Shown: one piece after another, positions 1 through 7,242 of the stretch | Layout: each line of letters starts with the position of its first letter | How positions within the stretch are numbered: position 1 is the stretch's first letter | Assembly: GCA_041163745.1 (NCBI GenBank) | Contig: JBEAQU010000027.1 | Coordinates: 1 to 18,780 of the forward strand | Origin: UBA6168 sp041163745 | GTDB lineage: Bacteria > Bacteroidota > Bacteroidia > Chitinophagales > Saprospiraceae | DNA: 18,780 bases | Direction: 5' to 3' | Translations under genes and position numbers: made by a program | The notes under the pieces: model-generated | Database searches by the model: none | What the model was told of the DNA's origin: nothing | The model's input: only the letters and a program-made list of their open reading frames with translations

Positions 1-2224
1 GGGCTGTCACCGTCGGCTGGGGACAATCGGTGCAGCTGAGGAATCCGGCGGGGGCGGTCCATTGATAGACGATATCGGAAAAATCGGGGCCACCCTGGAT
101 GACGAAGGTTTCCCCTGTACAGACCGTCGCATCCGGTCCGGCATGGGCTTCGAGTATGCCCACCAGGGTGGAAAGGGTATCCGTTTGACATACCGTGTGG
201 ATCACGGCCCGGTACACCTGGCTGCTGTCTACGGTGGCAAGCGGAGCCGGGCAGTAGACGCAGCTCAACCCTGCTTCGGGCAGCCATTGGTAGACTTCGC
301 CACCGGCAGCGGCAAGCTGTACGGTAGTGCCCGGACAGACGACCGTATCCGGGGAAATGGTGAATGTCAGCGGCAGCGCATCCATTACCCCGGGAGAAGT
401 GGAACCGAAATCAATGGAAACGGCCCCACTGACGATCTGGTTACCCCAATCATTGATGAGTACGATATAGAAAGATCCGGCCGTGACCGGCAAGGGGCTG
501 ACGAAGTCATCACCGGTAGCGGTTTCACAGGTGTCCGTCACCGGTACGCCGGTCGAAGGGTGGATATGGGTCATCCCGGTCGGGTCCGCACCGGCGGCAT
601 AGGAGCTTCTTGCCGGTTGGTGCTGTTGGGCGAAGGTGCAAAGATCCGCTGGATCGGCAACAGGACCCCATACCTGGAAATCGATATCGGATGCTTCGTT
701 CGGATCGGCGGCCTGCATGACAAAACCGAACTCACCGTCCGCTTGTGCCTGGAAGGAAAACCAAGTGAAATTGGTCGGATAAGCCCCCCAGCAACCGTCA
801 TTTGTTCCGTCCACGAGGAAAGACGGATCCCCTTGTCCGGGTGCGACACTGACCACCGCAGGCAGTTCACCGCAACCGTTGAGCGAAAGCGCGTCCTCGC
901 ACAAAGCGGCGGAAGGGAAGACCACCGGACAAGCTACCTTTTCTGCGGACAGCTGAAAGTCCGTACATCCGCCCGCATTGTCCACGACGAAGTAATAAGT
1001 TCCCGGCAATTCGAGGAAAACGGAATTCACAGCCGGGTCGGAAGCACCTGCTCCGCCGCCGGCCTGGGCAAGACAGGACACTGCCACATCCGGACAATCG
1101 TCGAAAATTCCCAGTCCGGTTCCATCCGCGGAACCGGAAACAGACACGGCGATGCATTCGCCGCCGTTGGAAACATAAGAGAAGACATAATCCTCGGTGG
1201 CCATCCACGCATCGGTGTTGCAAGGACCCGCCTGGTAGTTGTTACCTGCGTTGCATGTGGATATTCCGTCGACGAAAAACGGCAGGCTGCCCACGGCCAC
1301 GGCGCTTTCACAGGATATCGGTGGCGGGATGTCGCAAGTATCCGGCGAACAAGTCCATGAAAGTTCGAAACCATTGTCCGAAACGGAACCGTCGCTGTCG
1401 AACACGACCGTTACGCAGCTTCCGTTTGATTGCAAGGTCACCCCGCCGCCGCTGCCTGTGAAACTGCCAAGCTGAAGTCCGGAGGGTGTGTCGCCGGCAT
1501 AAACCTGCAGGATGTCGTAGCTGAATTCCAGGTCGTATGAGCTGATGTCCAGGATGATGCATTGGTGGAACTGATCCGGGCATATGGTGAAGGTATGGAA
1601 TTCGTTGTTGCCGTAGTCTCCGTCCGCTCCGCCACTGTCGTACAAGGTACCGTAACAGGCTTCGGATCCGTCATCCTCACCCATTTGAAAGACGGGGACA
1701 AACGCCTCCACACACAGCACGAAGTCTCCCCAGTTGGGGGAGGCGGATGCGGACCAATCGCTCACCCGGACAAAATAAGGGAGACCGGGGGTCAGCCCCA
1801 GGAGGTCCAGCTCCAGGTCGGTGCCGCCCGGCGGAGCGGTGACGCAGGAAAGTTCCTGCAATTCGTCCAACAGGCAATCCCCTCGGTATACCGCCAGCTG
1901 GGGCTGTGTGATCGCTCCGTGCGGTCCATCCACGGCCTGCAGTCGGACGGTGAGGTCTGGCGCGCTGCCGTCTGCCGGGGTCGTGAAGGAAAACCAGACG
2001 TCTCGATCGACCACGCCACCGGTGAAACAGGTTGGAATGTTTTCGGATGGCGTGGAAAAGACCGTGGATACGGTGGCATTCACGTTGTTGAACGTGTCCG
2101 TCGACGGACAGACAGGTGCCTCTCCCAAATAGACCAATCCGCTGCATTCGTCATTCGACGGTTGAGCGAGCAGGGCGCCGTACGACAAGCAAAACAGCAG
2201 GCTCAGTAAAGGAGTTGGCTTCAT
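1..2224 (-). CDS. Large Cys-rich secreted multidomain protein with CUB-like domain, probable T9SS cargo (partial)
   Basis: The frame is open without a stop from the ATG at 2224 to the left edge (741 codons); the C-terminus is missing. Residues 1-20 form a signal peptide (hydrophobic core PLLSLLFCLSYGALLA, then Q). About 21-175 is a jelly-roll, PPC-like unit (DVWFSFTTP, then YFVRVSDWS, then GDFVLCVE). About 190-292 reads as a CUB domain (CYGTLYDSGGADGDYGNNE at the start, YDILQVYAG in the middle, FELSWTC at the end). Two more jelly-roll-like units follow at about 303-428 and 437-606. From about 619 there are Ig-like repeats with the LSCxxCP signature (LSCVYCP, LSCTDCP). In Bacteroidota such repeats usually precede a gliding-motility/T9SS type B C-terminal domain, so surface export through T9SS is inferred; the sorting signal itself is outside the window. 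No enzymatic motif is visible, so adhesion or matrix binding is the likeliest role. Confidence 0.85.
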   Translation of the reverse strand, partial: MKPTPLLSLLFCLSYGALLAQPSNDECSGLVYLGEAPVCPSTDTFNNVNATVSTVFSTPSENIPTCFTGGVVDRDVWFSFTTPADGSAPDLTVRLQAVDGPHGAITQPQLAVYRGDCLLDELQELSCVTAPPGGTDLELDLLGLTPGLPYFVRVSDWSASASPNWGDFVLCVEAFVPVFQMGEDDGSEACYGTLYDSGGADGDYGNNEFHTFTICPDQFHQCIILDISSYDLEFSYDILQVYAGDTPSGLQLGSFTGSGGGVTLQSNGSCVTVVFDSDGSVSDNGFELSWTCSPDTCDIPPPISCESAVAVGSLPFFVDGISTCNAGNNYQAGPCNTDAWMATEDYVFSYVSNGGECIAVSVSGSADGTGLGIFDDCPDVAVSCLAQAGGGAGASDPAVNSVFLELPGTYYFVVDNAGGCTDFQLSAEKVACPVVFPSAALCEDALSLNGCGELPAVVSVAPGQGDPSFLVDGTNDGCWGAYPTNFTWFSFQAQADGEFGFVMQAADPNEASDIDFQVWGPVADPADLCTFAQQHQPARSSYAAGADPTGMTHIHPSTGVPVTDTCETATGDDFVSPLPVTAGSFYIVLINDWGNQIVSGAVSIDFGSTSPGVMDALPLTFTISPDTVVCPGTTVQLAAAGGEVYQWLPEAGLSCVYCPAPLATVDSSQVYRAVIHTVCQTDTLSTLVGILEAHAGPDATVCTGETFVIQGGPDFSDIVYQWTAPAGFLSCTDCPQPTVTA

Positions 2225-2271
2225 ACGCTCTGATTGGAAGGATGGGAAGGATGCTGAACCATCGTTTTGGT

Positions 2272-2330
2272 GAAAAAAGCGGAATAACGGCTGACAAGCA
2301 TGCCCACCGCGGCCATTCCGGAAAGACCCG
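2272..2330 (-). terminator. Candidate intrinsic terminator after the glycosyltransferase gene
   Basis: On the minus strand, starting 2 nt past the glycosyltransferase stop, CGGAAT (2330-2325) can pair with ATTCCG (2285-2280). GGC/GCC pairing extends the stem inside it, past a 3-nt bulge. The stem is followed at once by CTTTTTT (2279-2273). The loop is long (about 30 nt), so the structure is weaker than a classical terminator. It would separate the glycosyltransferase from the secreted-protein gene that starts at 2224. Confidence 0.4.
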
Positions 2331-2331
2331 T

Positions 2332-3546
2332 TCAGCGGCTGGAAGATCGCCTGGCTTTTTCCCATACAACGGATTGTCTGCCCCTGGCCAGCCGCCAGGC
2401 CCCCGCATACATGACAAAGTTCAGGAAACAGAAATAATAGGCAATAAAGATAATCTTATTTTCCGTTTTATGATTTCTGCGGATGAATCCCACGCCTGCC
2501 AGCAAGTAAAACAGCACTTGGCAAAAAAAGAGTAGCGGCGGCCATCCGGCAGGCTTGTCAAGCAGCCACAGATTGGAGAGGAAAAGCACAGGCAGTGCCA
2601 GGGGCGCGAGTACCCAACGGAAAAGGCGGTGCGATATGAATTGAAAGGTCAGCATCCCATGTCGGAACGGATTCAACAAGCCACGAAGCCGCCAAAGGGA
2701 TTGGAGTCCGCCGGCGGCGATGCGGACTTTCCGCTTGTATTCCTCTCCCATATCCGGGCTCCCGTTCTCCACGGCGTATGCCGAAGGCTCATAGATGATC
2801 CGGTATCCCTCCATGGCAATGGTCATGGACAAGACGAAATCTTCCGTCAGGGTATCGGCCGGCAGCCGGCGGTACAGGTGGGTGCGGATGGCGAACAGCT
2901 CGCCGACAGCTCCGTTACAGGAAAGAATGGCAGATTCCCAAGCTTTCAACCTGGACTCATATCGCCAATAGATACCTTCTCCTCGCGTGGATGCAGCGTC
3001 ATCCGGCTGCATTCGGATACGTTTCTCACCCGCGACGACGCCTACCGCCGGGTGTTGGAAGTGGCTCGCCAGCCGCCGAAGGGCCTGTTGGTTGAGGTGG
3101 GTGTTCGCATCGGTAAAAACCGTGACCGCCGTATCCACGAAAGGCAGGATCCGGTCGACGGCAGCCATCTTCCCTCTCCGTTCCGGCTGGTGAAACAAGC
3201 GGATGGGCGGGGCATCCGTCCCGGATGCGACAGCCAGCTGTTCAACGAGCAAATCCGTCCCGTCCGTGGATCCGTCCGTGACCACAAGAATTTGCCAGGA
3301 ATGAGCGGGATAATCCAATGCCAGGGAATTGGCGATCTTATCCGAAATGACATCCACCTCGTTGTAGGCGGCGATGACGAGGGTCAGCCGAGGAAGGGGC
3401 GGTTCCCGCACATCATTTGACAAGCCATGCCCGCCGAAGCGGAATGCCTTTGTCCGGGACATCAAAAACAAGAGGAGGCCATATCCCAGGTAGGTGTAGC
3501 CGGCGACCGACAAGGAAATCCAGAAAAACAGGGACGCTGTATGCAT
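2332..3546 (-). CDS. Membrane-anchored family 2 glycosyltransferase
   Basis: Predicted 404-residue GT-A type processive glycosyltransferase acting at the inner membrane, similar in layout to cellulose/poly-GlcNAc synthase-like enzymes. There is an N-terminal membrane segment at about 5-28. The GT2 domain begins LTLVIAAYNE (about 54-63). Nucleotide-sugar motifs are VVTDGSTDGTD (88-98) and the DXD-type FTDAN (144-148), with the acceptor-side TED at 234-236. In place of the canonical QxxRW there is KVRIAAGG (273-280), the variant seen in many non-cellulose members. Three further membrane segments lie at about 309-328, 336-356 and 365-385. The frame stays open upstream to an ATG at 3786, but that would run into ilvC and gives a low-complexity, Arg-rich prefix. 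The ATG at 3546 directly precedes the first membrane helix and is preferred. The sugar donor and product cannot be read from the sequence. It lies 185 nt after ilvC behind a strong hairpin, so it is probably not a pathway partner. Confidence 0.9.
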   Translation of the reverse strand: MHTASLFFWISLSVAGYTYLGYGLLLFLMSRTKAFRFGGHGLSNDVREPPLPRLTLVIAAYNEVDVISDKIANSLALDYPAHSWQILVVTDGSTDGTDLLVEQLAVASGTDAPPIRLFHQPERRGKMAAVDRILPFVDTAVTVFTDANTHLNQQALRRLASHFQHPAVGVVAGEKRIRMQPDDAASTRGEGIYWRYESRLKAWESAILSCNGAVGELFAIRTHLYRRLPADTLTEDFVLSMTIAMEGYRIIYEPSAYAVENGSPDMGEEYKRKVRIAAGGLQSLWRLRGLLNPFRHGMLTFQFISHRLFRWVLAPLALPVLFLSNLWLLDKPAGWPPLLFFCQVLFYLLAGVGFIRRNHKTENKIIFIAYYFCFLNFVMYAGAWRLARGRQSVVWEKARRSSSR

Positions 3547-3635
3547 GCCAGGCAAAGAAAAGAAATTCCTGCGATACGCCGGAGCGGAAGAAGTGCTGGA
3601 GAAACCTGGACGAGCGGTGGACCTGCAAGCTTGTC

Positions 3636-3684
3636 TCCGCCTCAGCGTCCTCCTTCCGACCTGAGTCGGAAGGAGGACGGCGGA
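3636..3684 (-). terminator. Long perfect hairpin between ilvC and the glycosyltransferase gene
   Basis: A 15-bp perfect inverted repeat (3646-3660 with 3665-3679) closes a 4-nt loop. It extends by five more pairs (TCCGC 3636-3640 with GCGGA 3680-3684) past a 5-nt bulge. It starts about 48 nt after the ilvC stop, which is where an operon terminator is expected. No T-run follows it on the minus strand, so it could instead be a factor-dependent end, an mRNA 3'-stabilising stem or a protein-binding palindrome. Confidence 0.55.
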
Positions 3685-3731
3685 AGAAGCCAGTTTGTGC
3701 CGTACAACAGAGCAGGGGGGCGGGAGGAAAC

Positions 3732-4784
3732 TTACTTGTCCTGCCTTTCCGGACGCAGGCTGCGCACAACGGCGCCGGTCTGCCACATTTCGCTTTCCCG
3801 CAACTCTTTCAGTTCCACTTCCAATTTTTCGCGATAATCCGGCTGGCTGTTGCTGTCGATGGACCGTTGTGCCTCTTTACCGGCGGCCACGCTGTCATAG
3901 AGCGCTTCGAAGACGGGAGTCACGGCATCGCGGAATTTGTCCTTCCAATCCAGGGCGCCCCGTTGCGCGGTGGTAGAGCAATTTGCGTACATCCAATCCA
4001 TACCGTTTTCGGCGACCAGGGGCATGAGGCTCTGGGTTAGTTCCTCGACCGTTTCGTTGAATGCTTCGCTGGGAGTGTGGCCCCGTTTGCGGAGGGTATT
4101 GTATTGTGCTTCGAAGATTCCTTGGATGGCCCCCATCAGCGTACCCCGTTCCCCGGTCAGGTCGGAATAAACCTCCTTTTGGAAAGAAGTCTCGAAGAGA
4201 TACCCGGACCCGATGCCGATGCCTAGGGCAACGACCCTTTCGAAAGCCTTCCCAGTGGCGTCCTGAAAAATGGCATAGCTGGAATTCAAGCCTTTTCCCT
4301 CCAGGAACATCCGCCGAAGGCTGGTGCCGGATCCCTTGGGGGCGACCAGAATGACATCTACGTCGGGCGGCGGTACGATCCCGGTTCTCTCCTTGTAGGT
4401 GATGGCGAAACCATGGGAGAAATACAGCGCCTTACCAGGACGCAGGTATTTCCTCACCGTATCCCATTGGGCGATTTGGGCGGCATCAGACAGCAGGTAC
4501 TGGATGACGGTGCCTTTTTCGCATGCTTCCTCGATGGAGAAGAGAGTCTCGCCAGGGACGAATCCGTCGGCGACAGCCTTATCCCAGCTCCGGGAGGGAA
4601 AACGCTGGCCGACGATGACATGGAAGCCGTTGTCGACGAGGTTGAGCGCCTGCCCGGGGCCCTGTACACCGTATCCGATGATTGCGATGGTTTCCTGCTC
4701 GAGAATTTCCCTGGCTTTTGCCAACGGAAATTCCTCCCTGGTCACGACGTTCTCCTCGACGCCGCCGAAATTCATTGTTGCCAT
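3732..4784 (-). CDS. ilvC: Ketol-acid reductoisomerase (class I type)
   Basis: Second step of the shared valine/isoleucine pathway: Mg2+-dependent alkyl migration and NADPH reduction of 2-acetolactate or 2-aceto-2-hydroxybutyrate to the dihydroxy acid, in the cytosol. 350 residues, as usual for the short Bacteroidota form. The Rossmann loop is IIGYGVQGPGQALNL (about 35-49). The cofactor-specificity loop follows VIVGQR (56-61) and contains Arg61, Ser64 and Ser66. H124 sits in YFSHGF. Metal ligands are D208 and E212 in YSDLTGERG, with E244 and E248 in NETVEELTQSL and the substrate serine S270 in ANCSTTAQRGAL. The frame continues upstream to 4841, overlapping ilvN. The start MATMNFGGVEENVV at 4784 matches family N-termini; M4 at 4775 is a possible alternative. 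It is the last gene of the ilv operon, 53 nt after ilvN. Confidence 0.97.
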   Translation of the reverse strand: MATMNFGGVEENVVTREEFPLAKAREILEQETIAIIGYGVQGPGQALNLVDNGFHVIVGQRFPSRSWDKAVADGFVPGETLFSIEEACEKGTVIQYLLSDAAQIAQWDTVRKYLRPGKALYFSHGFAITYKERTGIVPPPDVDVILVAPKGSGTSLRRMFLEGKGLNSSYAIFQDATGKAFERVVALGIGIGSGYLFETSFQKEVYSDLTGERGTLMGAIQGIFEAQYNTLRKRGHTPSEAFNETVEELTQSLMPLVAENGMDWMYANCSTTAQRGALDWKDKFRDAVTPVFEALYDSVAAGKEAQRSIDSNSQPDYREKLEVELKELRESEMWQTGAVVRSLRPERQDK

Positions 4785-4837
4785 TGTCTGAAGTTTTGAT
4801 AAGTAGTGTTGTCTTTTTGAAATCCCGTAGGTTCGGT

Positions 4838-5377
4838 TCAATTGACGCTGTCCTCCGTAAGGGACTGCAGGTAGCTGCTGAGACGTTCCATCGGCTTCAC
4901 AATCGCCACCCGGCCGGAACGGACGAATTCATAGATACCCAGTTGCCGCAGTTCCTCCAACAGCGCTTCCGTTTCGGATTGATGGCCTGATTTTTCCAGC
5001 ACGAGAAATTCCTCCTGCATATCCAAGACCCGTGCATTGTGCTTCCGGATAAGAGTCTCGATATTGGAAGATCCTCTGAACACCGACATCGGCACTTTGT
5101 AGAGGGCGATTTCCTGGAAAACGATCTCATCCCGTTCGTAGCAGAAAGCCTTGAGCACATCCACCTGTTTGTCCAGTTGCGCCACCAGTGTCTCCACCAT
5201 TTGTTGGGTAACAAGCACCACGATGGTGAAGCGGTGGATGCCTGGCATGGAGGACTTGGAAACGGTCAGACTTTCGATGTTGACATGCCGGCGCGTGAAC
5301 ACGGAAGTGACGCGTGTCAGAAGGCCGGTCTGATTTTCCGAGAAAACGGTGATGGTATATTCCTTGATGTTCGACAT
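4838..5377 (-). CDS. ilvN: Acetolactate synthase small (regulatory) subunit
   Basis: Regulatory subunit that binds IlvB, raises its activity and, in characterised relatives, confers feedback inhibition by valine. 179 residues. The N-terminal ACT domain (about 5-80) opens YTITVFSENQTGLLTRVTSV with the ENxxGLLxR turn that lines the amino-acid pocket, followed by RRHVNIESLTV. The C-terminal small-subunit domain (about 90-175) includes DMQEEFLVLEKSG and ends YEFVRSGRVAI, the usual family ending. It follows ilvB by 50 nt and precedes ilvC by 53 nt, so it is co-transcribed with its partner. Valine sensitivity is inferred from the family only. Confidence 0.96.
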   Translation of the reverse strand: MSNIKEYTITVFSENQTGLLTRVTSVFTRRHVNIESLTVSKSSMPGIHRFTIVVLVTQQMVETLVAQLDKQVDVLKAFCYERDEIVFQEIALYKVPMSVFRGSSNIETLIRKHNARVLDMQEEFLVLEKSGHQSETEALLEELRQLGIYEFVRSGRVAIVKPMERLSSYLQSLTEDSVN

Positions 5378-5427
5378 ACCTGTGCTTTGTTGGAACGGGG
5401 AACAATAGTGGTGGTGAGGAACCCTTT

Positions 5428-7191
5428 TCAGCTTTGGACCGGCAAGGGTTCCAGGATGATTTCATCGACACCGCAACCGGCCGGAACCATAGGGAACACG
5501 TTTTCCTCTTGCACCACCCGGACGTGCAGCAGGAACGGACCGGGTGCGGACAGCATCTCGGCCACGGCGTCCTTCAGTTCCGCTGCCTGTCTGATGGATC
5601 GGCCGGGCACACCGAATCCTTCGGCAATTTTCAGGAAATCCGGATTTTGAAGTGCGACGGAAGAATATCGGCGGTCGAAGAAGAGTTGCTGCCATTGCCG
5701 GACCATGCCGAGATAGTTGTTGTCAAGGAGCACGATCTTCACCGCCACATTCCATTGGGCGCACATGCCCAGTTCCTGCAGTGTCATCTGGAAGCCGCCG
5801 TCTCCGATGAAGGCGACGACCTGTTGCCCGGGTTTCGCCAGTTTGGCACCGAAGGCGGCAGGCAGGCCGAATCCCATGGTGCCGGCACCGCCGGAAGAGA
5901 CCCATTGGTTGGATCCGTTGAACCGGTAGTAGCGAGCGGCGGCCATCTGATGCTGTCCGACATCCGTTGCTACAATGGCGGCGCCGAGCGTCTGGTCGGA
6001 AACTTCACGGACAACCAGCCCCATGTTGATCAGGTCCCCGGGATGGGGGGACAAGTCGCGCCGGATCACTTTTTCCGCTTCGATGCGGTCGCATTCGTGG
6101 AAGCCGGCTATCCACGCCGGATAAGTCTTTTCCTCCACCAACGGCAGCAGTTTGAGGAGTGCATCCCGTGCATCGGAAAGAATGGCCACATCCGCCGGGA
6201 CGTTCTTGTTGATTTCCGACTTGTCGATTTCAATATGTATGACTTTGGCCTGTTTGGCGTATTTGGACAGGTTGCCGGTCACCCGGTCATCGAATCGCAT
6301 CCCGATGGCAATCAGTACGTCACATTCGTTTTGCTTGATGTTGGGACCATAGTTGCCATGCATGCCCAGCATACCCATGTGCAACGGATGGTCGTTGGGC
6401 AAGGTGGAAAGGCCGTGCAGGGTGCACCCGAAAGGAATGCCCGTCTTTTCGACGAATGTCCGGAAGGCATCCTCCGCTCCGGAAATCTGGATGCCGTGGC
6501 CTGCCAGGATGAAGGGCTTTTCCGCCGCGTTGATAAGGGCGGCGGCGGAATGAAGGTCCTGCATGCGCGGTTTTGGAGCCGGGTGGTAGCTCCGGATCGG
6601 TTGTCTGGCGACATAGCGGAAATCCATCCACTCTGTCTGGGCATTTTTCGTTATATCGACGACTACCGGGCCCGGCCTGCCACTGTTGGCCACGAAGAAG
6701 GCCTTGGCGAGGATCGCAGGAATTTCTGCGGCCCGGGTAACCTGGTAATTCCACTTCGTGATGGGAAGGGTGGTGTTGATGACATCCGTTTCCTGGAAGG
6801 CATCGGATCCCAGCAGATGGGCGGCCACTTGTCCGGTGATGCACACAAGCGGGGTGGAGTCCAGCAATGCATCGGACAGGCCGGTCACCAGGTTCATGGC
6901 ACCCGGGCCGGACGTGGCCAAACACACCCCGGTCCTGCGGGTGACCCTGGCATAACCTTCCGCAGCATGGATGGCACCTTGTTCATGTCTAGGCAAGATG
7001 TGCCGGAGACGGTCCTGGTAGTGGTAGAGCGCGTCGTAAACGGGCATGATGGCGCCGCCCGGATAGCCGAATATGGTGTCCACACCTTCTGCGATCAGAC
7101 AACGGAGTATGGCCTCCGCACCGGTGATACGTTCCGTCTCGGCGGAAAAGGACTCCTGTTTTGCTTCGGAAAGGATTTGCTGCTTCACCAT
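5428..7191 (-). CDS. ilvB: Acetolactate synthase large (catalytic) subunit
   Basis: ThDP-, Mg2+- and FAD-dependent enzyme that condenses two pyruvates to 2-acetolactate, or pyruvate with 2-oxobutyrate to 2-aceto-2-hydroxybutyrate: the committed step of branched-chain amino acid synthesis. 587 residues, full length. The pyrimidine-binding domain holds FGYPGGAIMPVYDAL (41-55) and the catalytic Glu E70 in HEQGAIHAAEGYAR. The middle domain carries GMRFDDRVTG (297-306), typical of the FAD-binding region. The diphosphate-binding motif runs from GDG (463-465) to NN (491-492), followed by GMVRQWQ. An 18-residue N-terminal extension precedes the conserved TERITGAEAIL. Second gene of the operon, 51 nt after ilvD. 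The opposite strand is open over this gene and ilvD together; that is a codon-use effect, not a gene. Confidence 0.97.
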   Translation of the reverse strand: MVKQQILSEAKQESFSAETERITGAEAILRCLIAEGVDTIFGYPGGAIMPVYDALYHYQDRLRHILPRHEQGAIHAAEGYARVTRRTGVCLATSGPGAMNLVTGLSDALLDSTPLVCITGQVAAHLLGSDAFQETDVINTTLPITKWNYQVTRAAEIPAILAKAFFVANSGRPGPVVVDITKNAQTEWMDFRYVARQPIRSYHPAPKPRMQDLHSAAALINAAEKPFILAGHGIQISGAEDAFRTFVEKTGIPFGCTLHGLSTLPNDHPLHMGMLGMHGNYGPNIKQNECDVLIAIGMRFDDRVTGNLSKYAKQAKVIHIEIDKSEINKNVPADVAILSDARDALLKLLPLVEEKTYPAWIAGFHECDRIEAEKVIRRDLSPHPGDLINMGLVVREVSDQTLGAAIVATDVGQHQMAAARYYRFNGSNQWVSSGGAGTMGFGLPAAFGAKLAKPGQQVVAFIGDGGFQMTLQELGMCAQWNVAVKIVLLDNNYLGMVRQWQQLFFDRRYSSVALQNPDFLKIAEGFGVPGRSIRQAAELKDAVAEMLSAPGPFLLHVRVVQEENVFPMVPAGCGVDEIILEPLPVQS

Positions 7192-7242
7192 GACTTTAAG
7201 TTGTGGATGATGAGATGTCGGTTCAAGGGGCGGGACGCGGAA

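Noticed and set aside
62..1360. 432-codon plus-strand frame at the left end
   Set aside because: It lies opposite the secreted CUB-domain protein, whose signal peptide and domains clearly identify the coding strand.
2332..3786. Glycosyltransferase starting at 3786 (484 aa)
   Set aside because: The extra 80 residues are low-complexity and Arg-rich, overlap ilvC and cross the strong hairpin; the start at 3546 precedes the first membrane helix.
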